Part shown: positions 45,056 through 56,635 of the stretch, in pieces | Numbering within the stretch: position 1 is the first letter of the stretch | Layout: each line of letters opens with the position of its first letter | Origin: Megachile rotundata | Taxonomy: Eukaryota > Arthropoda > Insecta > Hymenoptera > Megachilidae | Length of the DNA: 64,000 nt | Assembly (NCBI RefSeq): GCF_050947335.1 | Contig: NC_134995.1 | Coordinates: 8,780,501-8,844,500 of the forward strand | Reading direction: 5' to 3' | The notes under the pieces: model-generated | Databases searched by the model: none | What the model was told of the DNA's origin: nothing | What the model saw: only the letters and a program-made list of their open reading frames with translations | Program-made: the position numbers and the translations under genes

Positions 45056-45185
45056 GATTTTTGTGGATTAGTTGGGTTAGGTTGGGTTAGCTTGGATTTG
45101 GTAGGTGGATGTGCGCTGGTGATGCCGCCATTTTGGGGATTTTGGGCGGGGAAATGGAGGGACTTAAGGAAAATTCTTCAATTTT
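45056..45185. other. GGTTAG-rich patch and YY1-type site
   Basis: GTTGGGTTAGGTTGGGTTAG at about 45069-45088, and GCCGCCATTTT at 45124-45134, a close match to the YY1 consensus. Confidence 0.4.
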
Positions 45186-45800
45186 TAATTAACTTAATTT
45201 GTAAATGTTCAAGTTCAAAATTTTCAAATGTTCAAGTCTGGAGTTTGTGTATTTTCAAGTCATCAAATTTCCAATTTTTTAATTATTAAATTTTTAAATT
45301 TTCAAATATTCAAGTCTGGAGTTTGTGTATCTTCAAGTCATCAAATTTTCAATTTTTTAATTATTAAATTTGTAAATTTTTAAGCTTAAGATTTTCAAAT
45401 ATTCAAGTCTGGAGTTTGAGTATTTTCAAGCCATCAAATTTTCAATTTTTTAATTATTAAATTTGTAAATTTTCAAATATTCAAGTCTGAAGTTTGAGTA
45501 TTTTCAAGTCATCAAATTTTCAATTTTTTAATTATTAAATTTTTAAATTTTCAAATATTCAAGTCTGGAGTTTGTGTATCTTCAAGTCATCAAATTTTCA
45601 ATTTTTTAATTATTAAATTTGTAAATTTTTAAGCTTAAAATTTTCAAATATTCAAGTCTGGAGTTTGAGTATTTTCAAGCCATCAAATTTTCAATTTTTT
45701 AATTATTAAATTTTTAAATTTTCAAATATTTAAGTCTGGAGTTTGTGTATTTCAAGTCATCAAATTTTCAATTTCTTAATTATTAAATTTGTAAATTTTC
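45186..45800 (+). repeat. Tandem array of alternating 78- and 93-bp units
   Basis: AAGTCTGGAGTTTG, or its variant, recurs at 45234, 45312, 45405, 45483, 45561, 45654 and 45732: spacings 78, 93, 78, 78, 93, 78. The 93-bp form carries a 15-bp insert around TTTTTAAGCTTAA. The higher-order unit is 93+78+78 = 249 bp. Confidence 0.95.
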
Positions 45801-46229
45801 AAGTTTGAAATTTCTATGTTCTCAAATATCCAAACTTGAAATCTTCTGAACAGTCTCCAAAAGCGTAAAAGCCAGGAAAGAATATGAATCGATAAAATAT
45901 CAAATTTGGAAATTCTAAGGAAGATAAAAGACAGAACGAAGACAATTTCGAAGTCGATTGAGAATCGTAGAACGATGAAAAGGTCGGAATCAAACGGGAA
46001 GGTCCTCGACGAAAGCACTTTTTCTTTCTCCGCGAAATCGAAGGCTACTTGACCGAGGCTTCTCGAGGGTTCAAACTGGCGGCTAGTTTGAATTTCAATT
46101 TAGCAGCGGGAAACGACGACTGCGCGTTCATTTTCCTGTCCTCTCGAGGAACACTTCAATCGCTGGGTCAAGTCGAGAATGTACATTCTCGCTCAAAAAT
46201 CACTCAGACATTTTAACTAAACAGTTTGC
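45801..46229. other. Unique CpG-bearing island
   Basis: Non-repetitive, CpG-bearing at about 45940-46190. An unrecognised minus-strand frame lies at 45776-46018. Confidence 0.38.
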
Positions 46230-46720
46230 TATAATTATAAAATTTTAATATTTTAATAGAATACAATTTTAATTTTTAGTGAAATTCGGTATTCTAATTC
46301 AATGTGAACGGAAATGAAAATTAATAATTTACTATTTATTATGAATTTTCAATAATGTACTATTTACCAATGTTTTTGAATTTTCTAATAATAAAAACAA
46401 AAATTAATAATGTATTATTAACTCATATTTTCTTAATTTACTATTAAAAAAAAAATATTAATAATGTACTATTCACTAATGTTTTCTAATTTTCTATTAA
46501 TAAAAGCAAAAATTACTAATGTACTATTTACTAATGTTTTTTAATTTTCTATTAATAAAAACAAAAATTAATAATGTACTATTTATCAATGTTTTTTAAT
46601 TTTCTATTAATAAAAACAGAAATTAATATTGCACTACTTACTAATGTTTTTTAATTTTCCATTAATAAAAACAGAAATTAATAATATACTATTTTCTGAA
46701 ATTTGTTAAATTTATTCTTA
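46230..46720 (+). repeat. About 55-bp tandem repeat, 6-7 copies
   Basis: Units of AATAATGTACTATTTACTAA, TGTTTTTTAATTTTCTATTA and ATAAAAACAAAAATT. Earlier copies are more diverged. Confidence 0.85.
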
Positions 46721-47639
46721 ATAGAAATAAAAATAAAAATGCTAATAATTAAACATTTTAATTCCAAGTAAAATTAGTTAACTTATTTGAAAATTAATTT
46801 TAGAAGTCGAGACAGTAAAATTAAAATAATTAGAATTTTGTAAACATCTCCAAAAAATATCATTTTAATTGTTACAACACAAATAACAATTTAAAGAGTA
46901 CAATCTCTTTTTACGTTTAATAAAATTAATTATGTGTATGTTTAGTACAAATTTATATAACAATTGATCCGAAACTTTTAAAAACAAAATTAAATAAAAG
47001 TAAAATGAACAAAATATTCGAGTTTCAATTTGTTAAATAATTTGACGTTCAACTTGTAAAGTTGCCGTCAAGAATTGCCACGGACATTTCAAAGAAATTT
47101 TCTTGCCGAGCGATACAATTTTGTAACCGGATGAAACTTCCTCGCATTTTCCTGCATTTTATTAGAAATTCCAATGCCGATGCGAAACATCGAGATTAAT
47201 CAAGCTCGAAATCTCGGCAGCGTGCATGTGCAAAGTAGACAACGATTCATCTCTTTTATACGAACGATGTTGTCTTTTACGACTAGGATTTCTTTCCTGT
47301 CCGGCCTTGAAACGCGTTGCGTTGAATAATGTCGAAGAACGAAATGGTAACTCGCGAGCGTATGGACCTTGAAACTTTGTTACCAAGATTTATAATGCGA
47401 TTACGAACGAAATAAATTGTATGTTTGTAAATAATTAACGTTTAGCTACTGAACCCCTTGCACCATGATTTATTTGTCAGGTGCGTCGGGCAGAACTCTA
47501 ACTAATAACAGCTACAATATTAAAGCCAAGAAAGATGAAATGTTACACCAACTTTGCATCAATCGTTAACTATTGAAAAATTGGACTTGAACTCCAAATT
47601 GAAACTTTACTCTAAATTTATTAGGAATTCGAGCAAAAT
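46721..47639. other. Unique segment
   Basis: AT-rich to 47040, CpG-bearing at 47045-47400 (minus-strand frame 47162-47386 unrecognised), then AT-rich. Contains the splice-like site at 47480/47481. Confidence 0.4.
47445..47486 (+). promoter_or_regulatory. Best candidate recursive-splicing (ratchet) site in the intron
   Basis: GATTTATTTGTCAG ends at 47480 and is followed directly by GTGCGT. An upstream TACTGAAC (about 47446-47453) could act as branch region. Acceptor and donor abut with no exon between them, the architecture known from long Drosophila introns. The pyrimidine tract is short. Confidence 0.28.
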
Positions 47640-48590
47640 ACTTCACAGGCGAAGTGTGTCACATATGCGTCATGAGTGCGTCACGAGTGTGCCATGAATA
47701 CGTTATGGCTGCGTCTTGAGTGCGTCATGAATAAGTCAAGGGTGCGTCACGAGTGCGTCGTAAATAAGTCAAAGGTGTGTCACAAGTGCGTCACAAATGC
47801 ATCATAAATGCGTCAAGGGTGTGTCAAGGGTGCGACTCGCACGGTTACATCTCGAGTGTGTCAAGAGTGCGTCGCGAGTGCGTCATGAACACGTTATGAT
47901 TGCGTCTCGAATGCGTCATGAATAAGTCAAGGGTGCGTCACGAGTGCGTCACAAATAAGTCAAGGGTATGTCACGAGTGCGTCACGAATGCGTCAAGGGT
48001 GCGTCAAGGGTGCGTCAAGAGTGCGTCAAGGGTGCGACTCGGTTACATCTCGATTGCGTCAAGGGTGCGTCGCGAGTGCGTCATAAACACGTTATGATTG
48101 CGTCTCGAATGCGTCATGAATAGGTCAAGGGTGCGTCACGAGTGCGTCGTAAATAAGTCAAAGGTGTGTCACAAGTGCGTCACAAGTGCGTCATAAATGC
48201 GTCAAGGATGCGTCAAGGGTGCGACTCGGTTACATCTCGAGTGCGTCAAGGGTGCGTCGCGAGTGCGTCATAAACACGTTATGATTGCGTCTCGAATGCG
48301 TCATGAATAAGTCAAGGGTGCGTCACGAGTGCGTCATAAATAAGTCAAGGGTATGTCACGAGTGCGTCACGTATGCGTCAAGGGTGCGTCAAGGGTGCGA
48401 CTCGGTTACATCTCGAGTGCGTCAAGGGTGCGTCGCGAGTGCGTCATTAACACGTTATGATTGCGTCTCGAATGCGTCATGAATAAGTCAAGGGTGCGTC
48501 ACGAGTGCGTCGTAAATAAGTCAAGGGTGTGTCACGAGTGCGTCATGAATGCGTCACGTATGCATCATGAGTGCGTCACGAGCGAAACCA
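47640..48590 (+). repeat. CpG-dense 11-bp satellite with 16/17/18-mer higher-order units
   Basis: The 11-bp monomer is near GTGCGTCAAGG or GTGCGTCACGA. The marker ACGTTATG(A/G)(T/C)TGCGTCT recurs at 47700, 47891, 48089, 48276 and 48452. The last three spacings, 198, 187 and 176 bp, are exactly 18, 17 and 16 monomers. A second marker, GCGACTCGGTTACATCTCGA, appears once per higher-order unit. It is far more CpG-rich than its surroundings. Plus-strand frames beginning M-R-L-E-C-V-M-N are artefacts. Confidence 0.96.
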
Positions 48591-49199
48591 GTCAAAATAA
48601 TACACTTAATTGTATCAGAAACGTAGAAATCGGTGATTTACGAGACAGTAAATATTTCAGATAGCAAAACAAAGAAGAGGGTAACCGATACGTATCTGTT
48701 TAGGTATAATTTATGTGACAGCGGGTTTTCGTTTCGTGCGTAATTGCAGTGGCAAAGAATTCGTACAATTTCGATAATCAACGTTTCGTTTGAACTCGAC
48801 CGATCGTATCACAGCATTGACTGAGTTTTCTCTGTAATTAATTCCAAACGTTACGAAAGCTACTGGTATTTGCCAATCAAATTTTATTAGCTTTACCAAC
48901 ACCAATAGGAATTCCAGTATCATTAAAAAATAGAGTGGAATTTGAACAAAATTGGTCGGTGCTTATAATTTGGTGAAATATTATTTTCTTTAGAGTTGTT
49001 TACTTACTTAATTATTATACCTCATTTCACTATTTTATTACCTCGTTCATTTCTGTTTTTATATCATGGTACTGGTACTTTAGTTGCCCAGTTCACTATT
49101 GCACTATTTCAGTATTTTTTGTCCACTTTATTCAGTTATTATATCACTATACGTTTTTACTATTAGATCATTAGATTATTGTTTTATTAGTCTGTCATT
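48591..49199. other. Unique segment
   Basis: CpG-bearing at 48620-48800, with an unrecognised minus-strand frame at 48711-48923, then AT-rich with CACTATTTC-like words at 49020-49220 reminiscent of the array at 22250-24110. Confidence 0.4.
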
Positions 49200-49735
49200 T
49201 TGTTTCACTATTTCGATATTTCACTGCATACATACATGTACACATGTGTGTGCATATGTACGAATGCTGAGAAAATTCATACATGTACTCAAAGTGTATG
49301 CAATGTGCTCTGAGAATACTCATATGTGCTCATATATGTATGCAAAGTTACAACACTCATATGTATACATACATTTATGCATACTTGGAATACTCATACA
49401 TGTGTACTTTTGTGTATATTGAGAATCTTCATATGTATGCATAGGTACAAGTACTCACATGTGTGCATATGTGTATTCAGAATCTTCATATGTATGCATA
49501 CATACGTCTACTCAAAATGCACATATGATGCATATGTAACGCATACCAAAAGCATATGTACACATATGCCAGATCATACGTGTAGACAATACACATATTC
49601 AAAATATACACATATGTACTTAGCTATTGTACACATACATACCTAAAATACTCATATGTATGCAGACTCAAAATGTTCATATGCATACATCCTCAAAGTG
49701 TTCATATGCATACACGTACATAAACTAGCACAGCT
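49200..49735 (+). repeat. Degenerate CATATGTATGCATACATA-type repeat
   Basis: ACTCATATGT(G/A)(T/C), CATATGTATGCATA and similar alternating purine-pyrimidine words recur roughly every 40-60 bp, rich in CATATG E-box-like palindromes. Plus-strand Cys/His/Tyr-rich frames are artefacts. Confidence 0.75.
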
Positions 49736-50640
49736 ACCCAGCCTCAATAAAATTCTGGAAAGTTTTAATTTATACAGACATTCACGAGAACAAGAAACTG
49801 ATTCAGATTTTATCAAGTACAGCAGTACATTAATTAATTCATCGATTTCTGAGTGACACGAATAATCACGTGTCCACTAATAATAGTGCAGTTACCGGTT
49901 AACTACGCTCATCAATATTCACTCACACGAATATTTGACCACTATAAGACCACATCGATCAACTTCCACCGTGCCAACTTTTCCATCGGATCTCGTTTAC
50001 GATTCAACTCTGACTGACTTTCGCAAGGAGCTAAAATCTCCATACGCGTATCACGTATCACCGTAACCAATTCTGTTCCGCATATTTTTCCCTGTGTCTG
50101 CTGTTTAATCATTTCCCTGAATGGCCGTTACGTAACCGCTTGCATAACCTCGAACCCGGGGTAAAATGATCCGACGACTCTCGTCGCCTCGGAATTGAAT
50201 GTTTTAAAAAAGAAAATGGAAACAGGGAGCGCTTAAACATTTCAATTAGAACCGGTTGGAGCACTTCGCAGCCGGTTAACGAGACCTCTTCAGCATTCAG
50301 ACTTCGGTAAATGGTCAAGGTCGACGACGACACGAAAACTCCCTAAAAGCTCCTCTGTAATCACGATCGAGAACTAGCCTGCAGCTCCTCGAGGCTCGGC
50401 CATTAAGTTCTCGTCGAAACGGACAACTCGATCATAAAGTTCTTCGTCGATTTGTCTCAATTATCGGGTAACAGGCTCGCAATTAAAGCTATTCGCATAG
50501 TTTATGAGTTGTTCCAGACATTTTCCTTTATTCCGTGTGTGCACGGTCAACGTCAACAGAGCGTAGACGGTGAAAGTAAAATGGGCGAAACGTGATCGGT
50601 GATCGGGAAATTTTGACATTTGCCGACTAATTTACTTGCG
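49736..50640. other. Long unique CpG-bearing island
   Basis: About 900 bp without repeats. An unrecognised minus-strand frame lies at 50109-50333. One of the longest islands and a good candidate for conserved non-coding sequence. Confidence 0.42.
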
Positions 50641-51079
50641 TATTTATGACGGTTGTTAAATTTGATATTGGGTTACTGGACTGCTTTTTTATTGAGTTAA
50701 GGTTGTTGATTCATGGTTGCATTAAGTTGGAGACTGATTTCTTTGGTAAATGATTTGAGGGTTATGGTTAGGATGTTTGAGGTTATGAGTGTTAATGGGA
50801 AAATGGAAGTTAGAGAAGAGAGTGTATGATCTCGATATATGGCCCATATGAGGTTGTGGAAAGTGGGATAGGAGCCATATAAGAAATTTTCGGTTGCTTT
50901 CTTTGGTGAAGTATTGTTGGAAAGTTTGTAGATTGCAAATTTTCGATTTTGAAACTTTTTAATTTGGAAATTTGTTCTACTTCTGAATTTTTTTATTTTT
51001 GTGCCTTTGAATTTGGGAATTTTAGAAATTTAAATTTCTGGTTTTAAATATTTTAATTTCCATATTTCTAGATTTCTAA
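50641..51079. other. AT/G-rich segment with an inverted relic of the 296-bp satellite
   Basis: ATCTCGATATATGGCCCATA at about 50829-50848, followed by GGTTGTGGAAAGTGGGATAG, resembles the reverse complement of the 35270-36310 unit core and its CTATC...CACAACCCC side. The rest is unremarkable. Confidence 0.55.
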
Positions 51080-51400
51080 ATTTTTAAATTCAAGTCAACC
51101 TAAAATTCCAAGTTTAAGAATCTCTAAATTTTTAAAGTTAGGTTAAGTTAGGTTAGGCCAGGTTAGATTTCTAAATTTCCAAGTTTAAGAACCTCTAAAT
51201 TTCTAAAATTATGTTATGTTAGGTTAGGTTAGATTTATAAATTTCCAAGTTTTAAAATCTCTACATTTTTGAAGTTATGTTAGGTTAGGTTAGGTAATGT
51301 TAGGTTAAATTTATAAATTTGCAAGTTTACGAACTTCTACATTCCTAAAGTTAGGTTATGTTAACTTATATTAAGTTAAATTAATTTTCCAAATTTCTAA
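51080..51400 (+). repeat. About 64-74-bp tandem repeat with TTAGG-like runs
   Basis: Each unit has TTTCCAAGTTTAAGAACCTC, TAAATTTCTAAA and a run such as GTTAGGTTAAGTTAGGTTAG (51137), ATGTTAGGTTAGGTTAG (51216) or GTTAGGTTAGGTAATGTTAG (51280). The runs are close to the arthropod telomere unit TTAGG. Confidence 0.85.
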
Positions 51401-53159
51401 ATTTCTAAATTTCCAAATGTAAGAACCTTTAAACACCAAAAATCTCTAAAAATTCCCTAGATACTTGAGGTTCCCATAATAGCACACAAAAGGAAAGATG
51501 CAAAGATTAACACCGATGTCGTAACAACCTCCCAAGCGATTGTATCTCTCGAAAACTGACGTTCTCGGTTCACCTCGCCTCTAACCACAGTATTTAACAT
51601 TAAAGGTTGATATTATCTCGTGTTAATCGTCTGAGGAATGTTAAAAAATCCGTGGCAGCTTTCTTTACGCGCGAACAGGCGAATTAAACGACTCATAAAT
51701 TATACCCTTTATCGAATCTACAGTTCTCTGTGCAATAACCGGGAATAACGTGTAACTGAAAGAAAAGTGAAATACGAAATTGGCGTATAGGAAAGCCTGT
51801 ACTTTAGCTTGCCATTATTTTTCGCGATTAAAGATCACCTTTATGCACACTTGTATTTTATCTCGAATACTATATACATGTATTATAGTATTTTACCTCA
51901 AAAATATTTGACAAAACATCATCTTGACTAGAATTTATTTTGTACTTGATGACTAGAGGGTGCTCCAAAGAATTTTTACGTTTTACAAAAGCTCGGAGTG
52001 GACGTTAGTGACATTGGTGACACAAACAGTGTCTTTTCCATTCAGCTAAAATTTGAGTGGAGAATTACAAATGACGTATGAAGTCCCAAACTGAGCAATT
52101 AATACGCAATACCTACATGAATAGAAAACTGCAGACTGCTAAGGTTAACCTCACAACCACATGTGACTAACAAATCAAAAATCGCTAGAATGTAATGACT
52201 CGGGTCTTACTGCTGTTCGATTTGAAACTACAAACGTGAACGAAAAACTATCGCTAAAAACTTGTATCGAGGTCTCTTGTAATCTGTTCCAATATCGACT
52301 ACAAGAATGCGTGGATTGTCCACAGTGCAAAGTTTCCGAAGAATTTCAATTTTAATTTTTCGATTTTAATTTAACGCCAGATTACGCGTTTCTCGCGAAC
52401 GATTCTTTCCATCGGGAATTAATCGTCTTTAATCGCGAAGTATACAAGGTCAGACCATGATCTTCGTGGTCGAAGGACACTGTCCCACTGAAAATTATCC
52501 CCCGTTGCATTTGTTTCATCCGGTATTTTTTATCGTCTTATACTTTCTGAGGAAGTAGTGATACTAATTCTGAGGAAACATTCTCTGCTATCGAAGCTAG
52601 CCACATCATGACGATACGTTCATGCAATCATAGTGGTGCATATCGGATTTATTCAATGGCGAAAGTTCGGAAGCGTCACGTTGCCAAAACATGGTTGATT
52701 GGAAGCAAGCCTCGAATTTTTCTGGATTTCGCTGAAACTTTTTCAACGGAAGACTTCGTTTCTATTCGATCTCTTCCCTGTGGATGGATATGTCGGCCCA
52801 AACTCGCTCTACTCCGCTGAATGAATATTTGCGACATCGTCTTCGATGTGCACTCGAATCTGTCGATATCTGGATTCTGTAAATAAATGAAACATGGCTG
52901 ACGCGCACTGTTCGATATATTTTATGAAAACAAAATTGTTTCTCATCGTTTTATCCTACCGGGGCTTCGAGATGGGACAGGTTTCTCGACTTTGACGTTC
53001 GCTGCATGATTCTGGGTATATATTTTTATTTGTTCTTTTTTTTGAAATGGAAAATATTGAAAATTGTTGGAAGATGTTGGAAAATATTGGAGGATATTGG
53101 GGATGTCCTTTGTAATGTTTTTTAAAGAAATTCATAAATATTAGTGTGGAGGTTTATAA
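51401..53159. other. Longest repeat-poor stretch of the intron
   Basis: About 1.75 kb, mostly unique. CpG-bearing islands lie at 51500-51860 and 52370-53000. An open frame at 52608-52820 (plus, 70 codons) is unrecognised. AGGGTGCTCCAAAGAA at 51958-51973 resembles the MITE terminus motif. Candidate regulatory region. Confidence 0.42.
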
Positions 53160-54010
53160 TGAAATTTAAGTGTCCACATATGATGTGGTAGCTAAGGTGA
53201 TAATACACATACAGATATTATTAAAAATATTTTTATGTTATTTACTGTATTTATTATTCACTATTGCAAGTAGTTGATACAAGTATTTTCAGTTATATAC
53301 GCAAAATTCGTAAATAGTAATAGATGCATATGTAAGTGTCCACATATGTGTGACGTAGTAGCTAAGCTGATAACACACATAGAAATATTACCAAACATTT
53401 TTATATCATTTATTATTTTTGTTATTCACTGTTGCAAGTGATGTGAGATATGTAAATAAAATTATTAAATAATATGGGTAATTCATGTGTGACTTAAGTG
53501 TCCACATATGGTGCCAGCTAAAGTATCCACACAAATACAAAAATTACCAAATAATTTTACATTATTTAGTATAATTATCATTCATAGTTCCAAGTGGTCA
53601 AGCACTCTCAGTTATGCAAAATAAAATTCTTGAACAATATGAGTAATAGATTCATATGTGAACTTAAGTGTCCACATATGGTACCAGCTGAAGTGTCAAC
53701 ATAAATACAAAAATTACCCAATAATTTTACATTATTTAGTATAATTATCATTCACAGCTCCAAGTTGTCAAGCATTCTCAGTTATGTAAATAAAATTCTT
53801 AAATAACATGAGTGATTCATATGTGAACTTAAGTGTCCACATATGGTGCCAGCTGAAGTGTCAACATAAATACAAAAATTACCAAATAATTTCACATTAT
53901 TTACTATAATTATTATTCACAATTCCAAGTAGTCAAACATTCTCAGTTATGTAAATAAAATTCTTAAATAACATGAGTAATTCATATGTGAACTTAAGTG
54001 TCCACATATG
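53160..54010 (+). repeat. About 165-bp tandem repeat, five copies
   Basis: AAGTGTCCACATATG recurs at 53168, 53334, 53496, 53666, 53831 and 53996 (166, 162, 170, 165, 165 bp). The last two units are nearly identical. Each carries TACAAAAATTACC(A/C)AATAAT and TCTCAGTTATG(T/C)AAATAAAA. Confidence 0.94.
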
Positions 54011-54600
54011 GCACCTCATAACCTATCACCCCAAATTTTGTTCGAAAGCTTCAGAATAATTTTCCCAATTAAACACAAGAAGTCCAAGATCATCGAACTG
54101 CGATCTAGTGTTAAGTGTCTTGAATAGCAAGATAAATAGGTCCACCGGAAGTTCCTTTCTATGTGGCCTCGTGCGTACCCTTCACTTCGTACAATACTTT
54201 CGGTACCGGGTGTTAAAGGCCACACAATCGGTACACGAAAGAACTAGGGAAATGTGCGAGAAACCTGTTTTTTTTAATATAGCACGTGATTTTCTCGCTA
54301 ATGACGTGTTCCTTTCGAGCTGAATTATTTTATACGATAGGAGGGAAACGGTAGCGTGTATTTTAAGGCGTGAAAGTTTAATTTCAGTAATTGGTTTGAA
54401 GGGGTCGTTTGCATAATTAGAGAGTACGATGTAGGAGTTAGACAGTTTGAAGTGCAAATATCTTTTTTTCTATGCAGATTTTAGTCGTGTTTGAAGGATA
54501 TAGATAATTTGCGAATCATATCAGGTGATATGACTGGTATTATTTTTAATGAGTTGTGATTTCATTTGACTGTTCTAATATACATGCGGGATAGGGATGT
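54011..54600. other. Unique segment, CpG-bearing in its first 350 bp
   Basis: Small unrecognised frames at 54108-54323 (plus) and 54016-54225, 54182-54457 (minus). Candidate regulatory island. Confidence 0.38.
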
Positions 54601-55150
54601 TAATATTAGAAAATATTATTGCTAATGAAATGATGTGACATGTGTTACTTTGTATAGATATTTTTATTAAATTTTGATGTACAGATCGATTTATCATAAA
54701 TGCTGTTTCATTTTGTCATTTGTGGTCATTTTTATTAAATTATGATCTTCAGATTGATGTGTCATAATTCCTATTTCACTTTGACATTTGTGGTCATTTT
54801 TATTAAATTATGATCTTCAGATTGATGTGTAATAAATCCTATTTCATTCTGACATTTATTGTGATTTTTATTAAATTATGATCTATAGATTTATGTATCA
54901 TAAATGCTATTTTATTTTATTTCCTTTTGTCATCTACTATAATTTTAAATAAATTTTGAACATCAAACAGATATATCATCAATGCTATTTTAGTTTGTTA
55001 TTTATTTTCAATGTTTATTAAATTATGATCTTCAGATTGATGTGTCATAAATGCTATTTCATTTTGTTATTTATTTGCAATTTTAATTAAATTTTGTATA
55101 ATAAACCGATATATCATAAATGTTATTTTATTTTATTCTTTACAATAATT
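54601..55150 (+). repeat. About 65-85-bp tandem repeat, about seven copies
   Basis: TTATTAAATTATGATCTTCA and GATTGATGTGTCATAAAT(C/G)C followed by TATTTCATTTTGACATTT recur with drift. The last copies are the most diverged. Confidence 0.85.
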
Positions 55151-55859
55151 TTTCAAGCTTGATTCTTTTAAAGTAAAATAATATACTCAGTAATTTTTTA
55201 ATTAAAATTCTTTGACCAGCTACAAATAGAAATATTATTCATTACTATTCATACTTCAGAATATTTTGCAATATAGAATAAAACAACTGCGATTAAGTAT
55301 AATTAATATACAAAACTCGAGTATAGAAGGTAATAAATGGATCGTAAAACGCACCTACTGACCTTACTGTTATATAATCAAGATATAATATATAATGATA
55401 CCTTAGAAAAGGTAGTACAATTTAATCAACAGGTATAATTAGCACACCCAGGTAATATCTTAATCACTTTCTGTTTAAGGCACTAACTTTTTATGTTGGT
55501 GTTATTCAATTTTTGTACAATCTCATCTTTTGACGTCTCTATATTTACATATTTACAAAATTACACATTTTAAGAAGTTTTCAACTTCCAAAGTATAAAA
55601 GTTACAAAATTCTAAAATTCTTGAAATTTCAAAATGTCAGAACATAATTATAAAATTGAACAGTTGTAAATTTGGATAATGGTAAGAATATTAAATTGTA
55701 AAATTGTCAAATGGTTAAATAACTTGTAAATTTATAAAATTGTAAAACTGGGAAATTTTTCAGTTCTTTCAAACTTTCATGGTTGTATGGTAAAATTCTA
55801 ACATTTCAAATTTGCAAAATTATGAAATCTGTAATCTCAAACCTCCAATATTCTAATGT
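55151..55859. other. AT-rich segment with loose AAAATTGTAAAATT words
   Basis: Degenerate AAAATTCTAAAATT/TTGTAAAATTG words occur at 55560-55830 without fixed period. No gene seen. Confidence 0.45.
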
Positions 55860-56635
55860 GTAAAAATCCTAAAAGTCTTCGAATCCCCAAATCTTCAAAT
55901 CCTTAGATCCCCAAATCCCAAATTTCCAAATCTCAAAATGTTCAAAGTCTCCAAAGTCCCTAAATTTTGATAAAATCCCTAAATCTCTAAATCCTTAAAG
56001 TTCCAAAATCTCTAAATCTCCAAATCCTCAAAGTCAGAAAACCCCTAAATCTCCAAATTCTCAAAGTCCCAAAATCCCTAAATCTCCAAATCCTCAAAGT
56101 CAGAAAATCCCTAAATCTCCAAATTCTCAAAGTCCCAAAATCCTTAAATCTCCAAATCCTCAAAGTCCTAAAATCTCTAAATCTGCAAATCCTCAAAGTC
56201 CCAAAATCTCAAAATTCCCAAACCCTAAATCCCCAAATCCTCAAATCTCCAAATTCCCCAAATTCCCCAAATCCTCAAATCTCCAAATTTCCCAAATCCC
56301 TCAAATTCCCCAAATTCCCAGATCCCCAAACCCTAAATCCCCAAATCCTCAAATCTCCAAATTCCCCAAATTCCCCAAATCCTCAAATCTCCAAATTTCC
56401 CAAATCCCTCAAATTCCCCAAATTCCCCAAATTCCCAGATCCCCAAACCCTAAATCTCCAAATTCCCAAAGTCCCCAAAATTCCCAAATTCCAAAAATCT
56501 CTAAATCTTAAAACCTGCAAACCCCAAATTTCCCAAATTCCCAAGTCCCCAAATTTCCAAATTCCCAAATTCCCAAATTCCCAAATCTCAAAATCCTCAA
56601 GTCCCAAATTACTCCAAATTAAAATTACCCAAACC
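55860..56635 (+). repeat. 33/66-bp repeat then C-rich minisatellite with 110-bp duplication
   Basis: At 55985-56210 a 33-bp unit (CTAAATCTCCAAATCCTCAA, AGTCAGAAAATCC) alternates in two forms, giving 66-bp dimers. At 56223-56440 a block of about 110 bp beginning CCCTAAATCCCCAAATCCTC is duplicated. Minus-strand frames at 55987-56196 and 56383-56607 are artefacts. Confidence 0.9.

Noticed and set aside
47900..48664. M-R-L-E-C-V-M-N repeat frames
   Set aside because: 11-bp satellite; three monomers give an 11-residue repeat in every frame.
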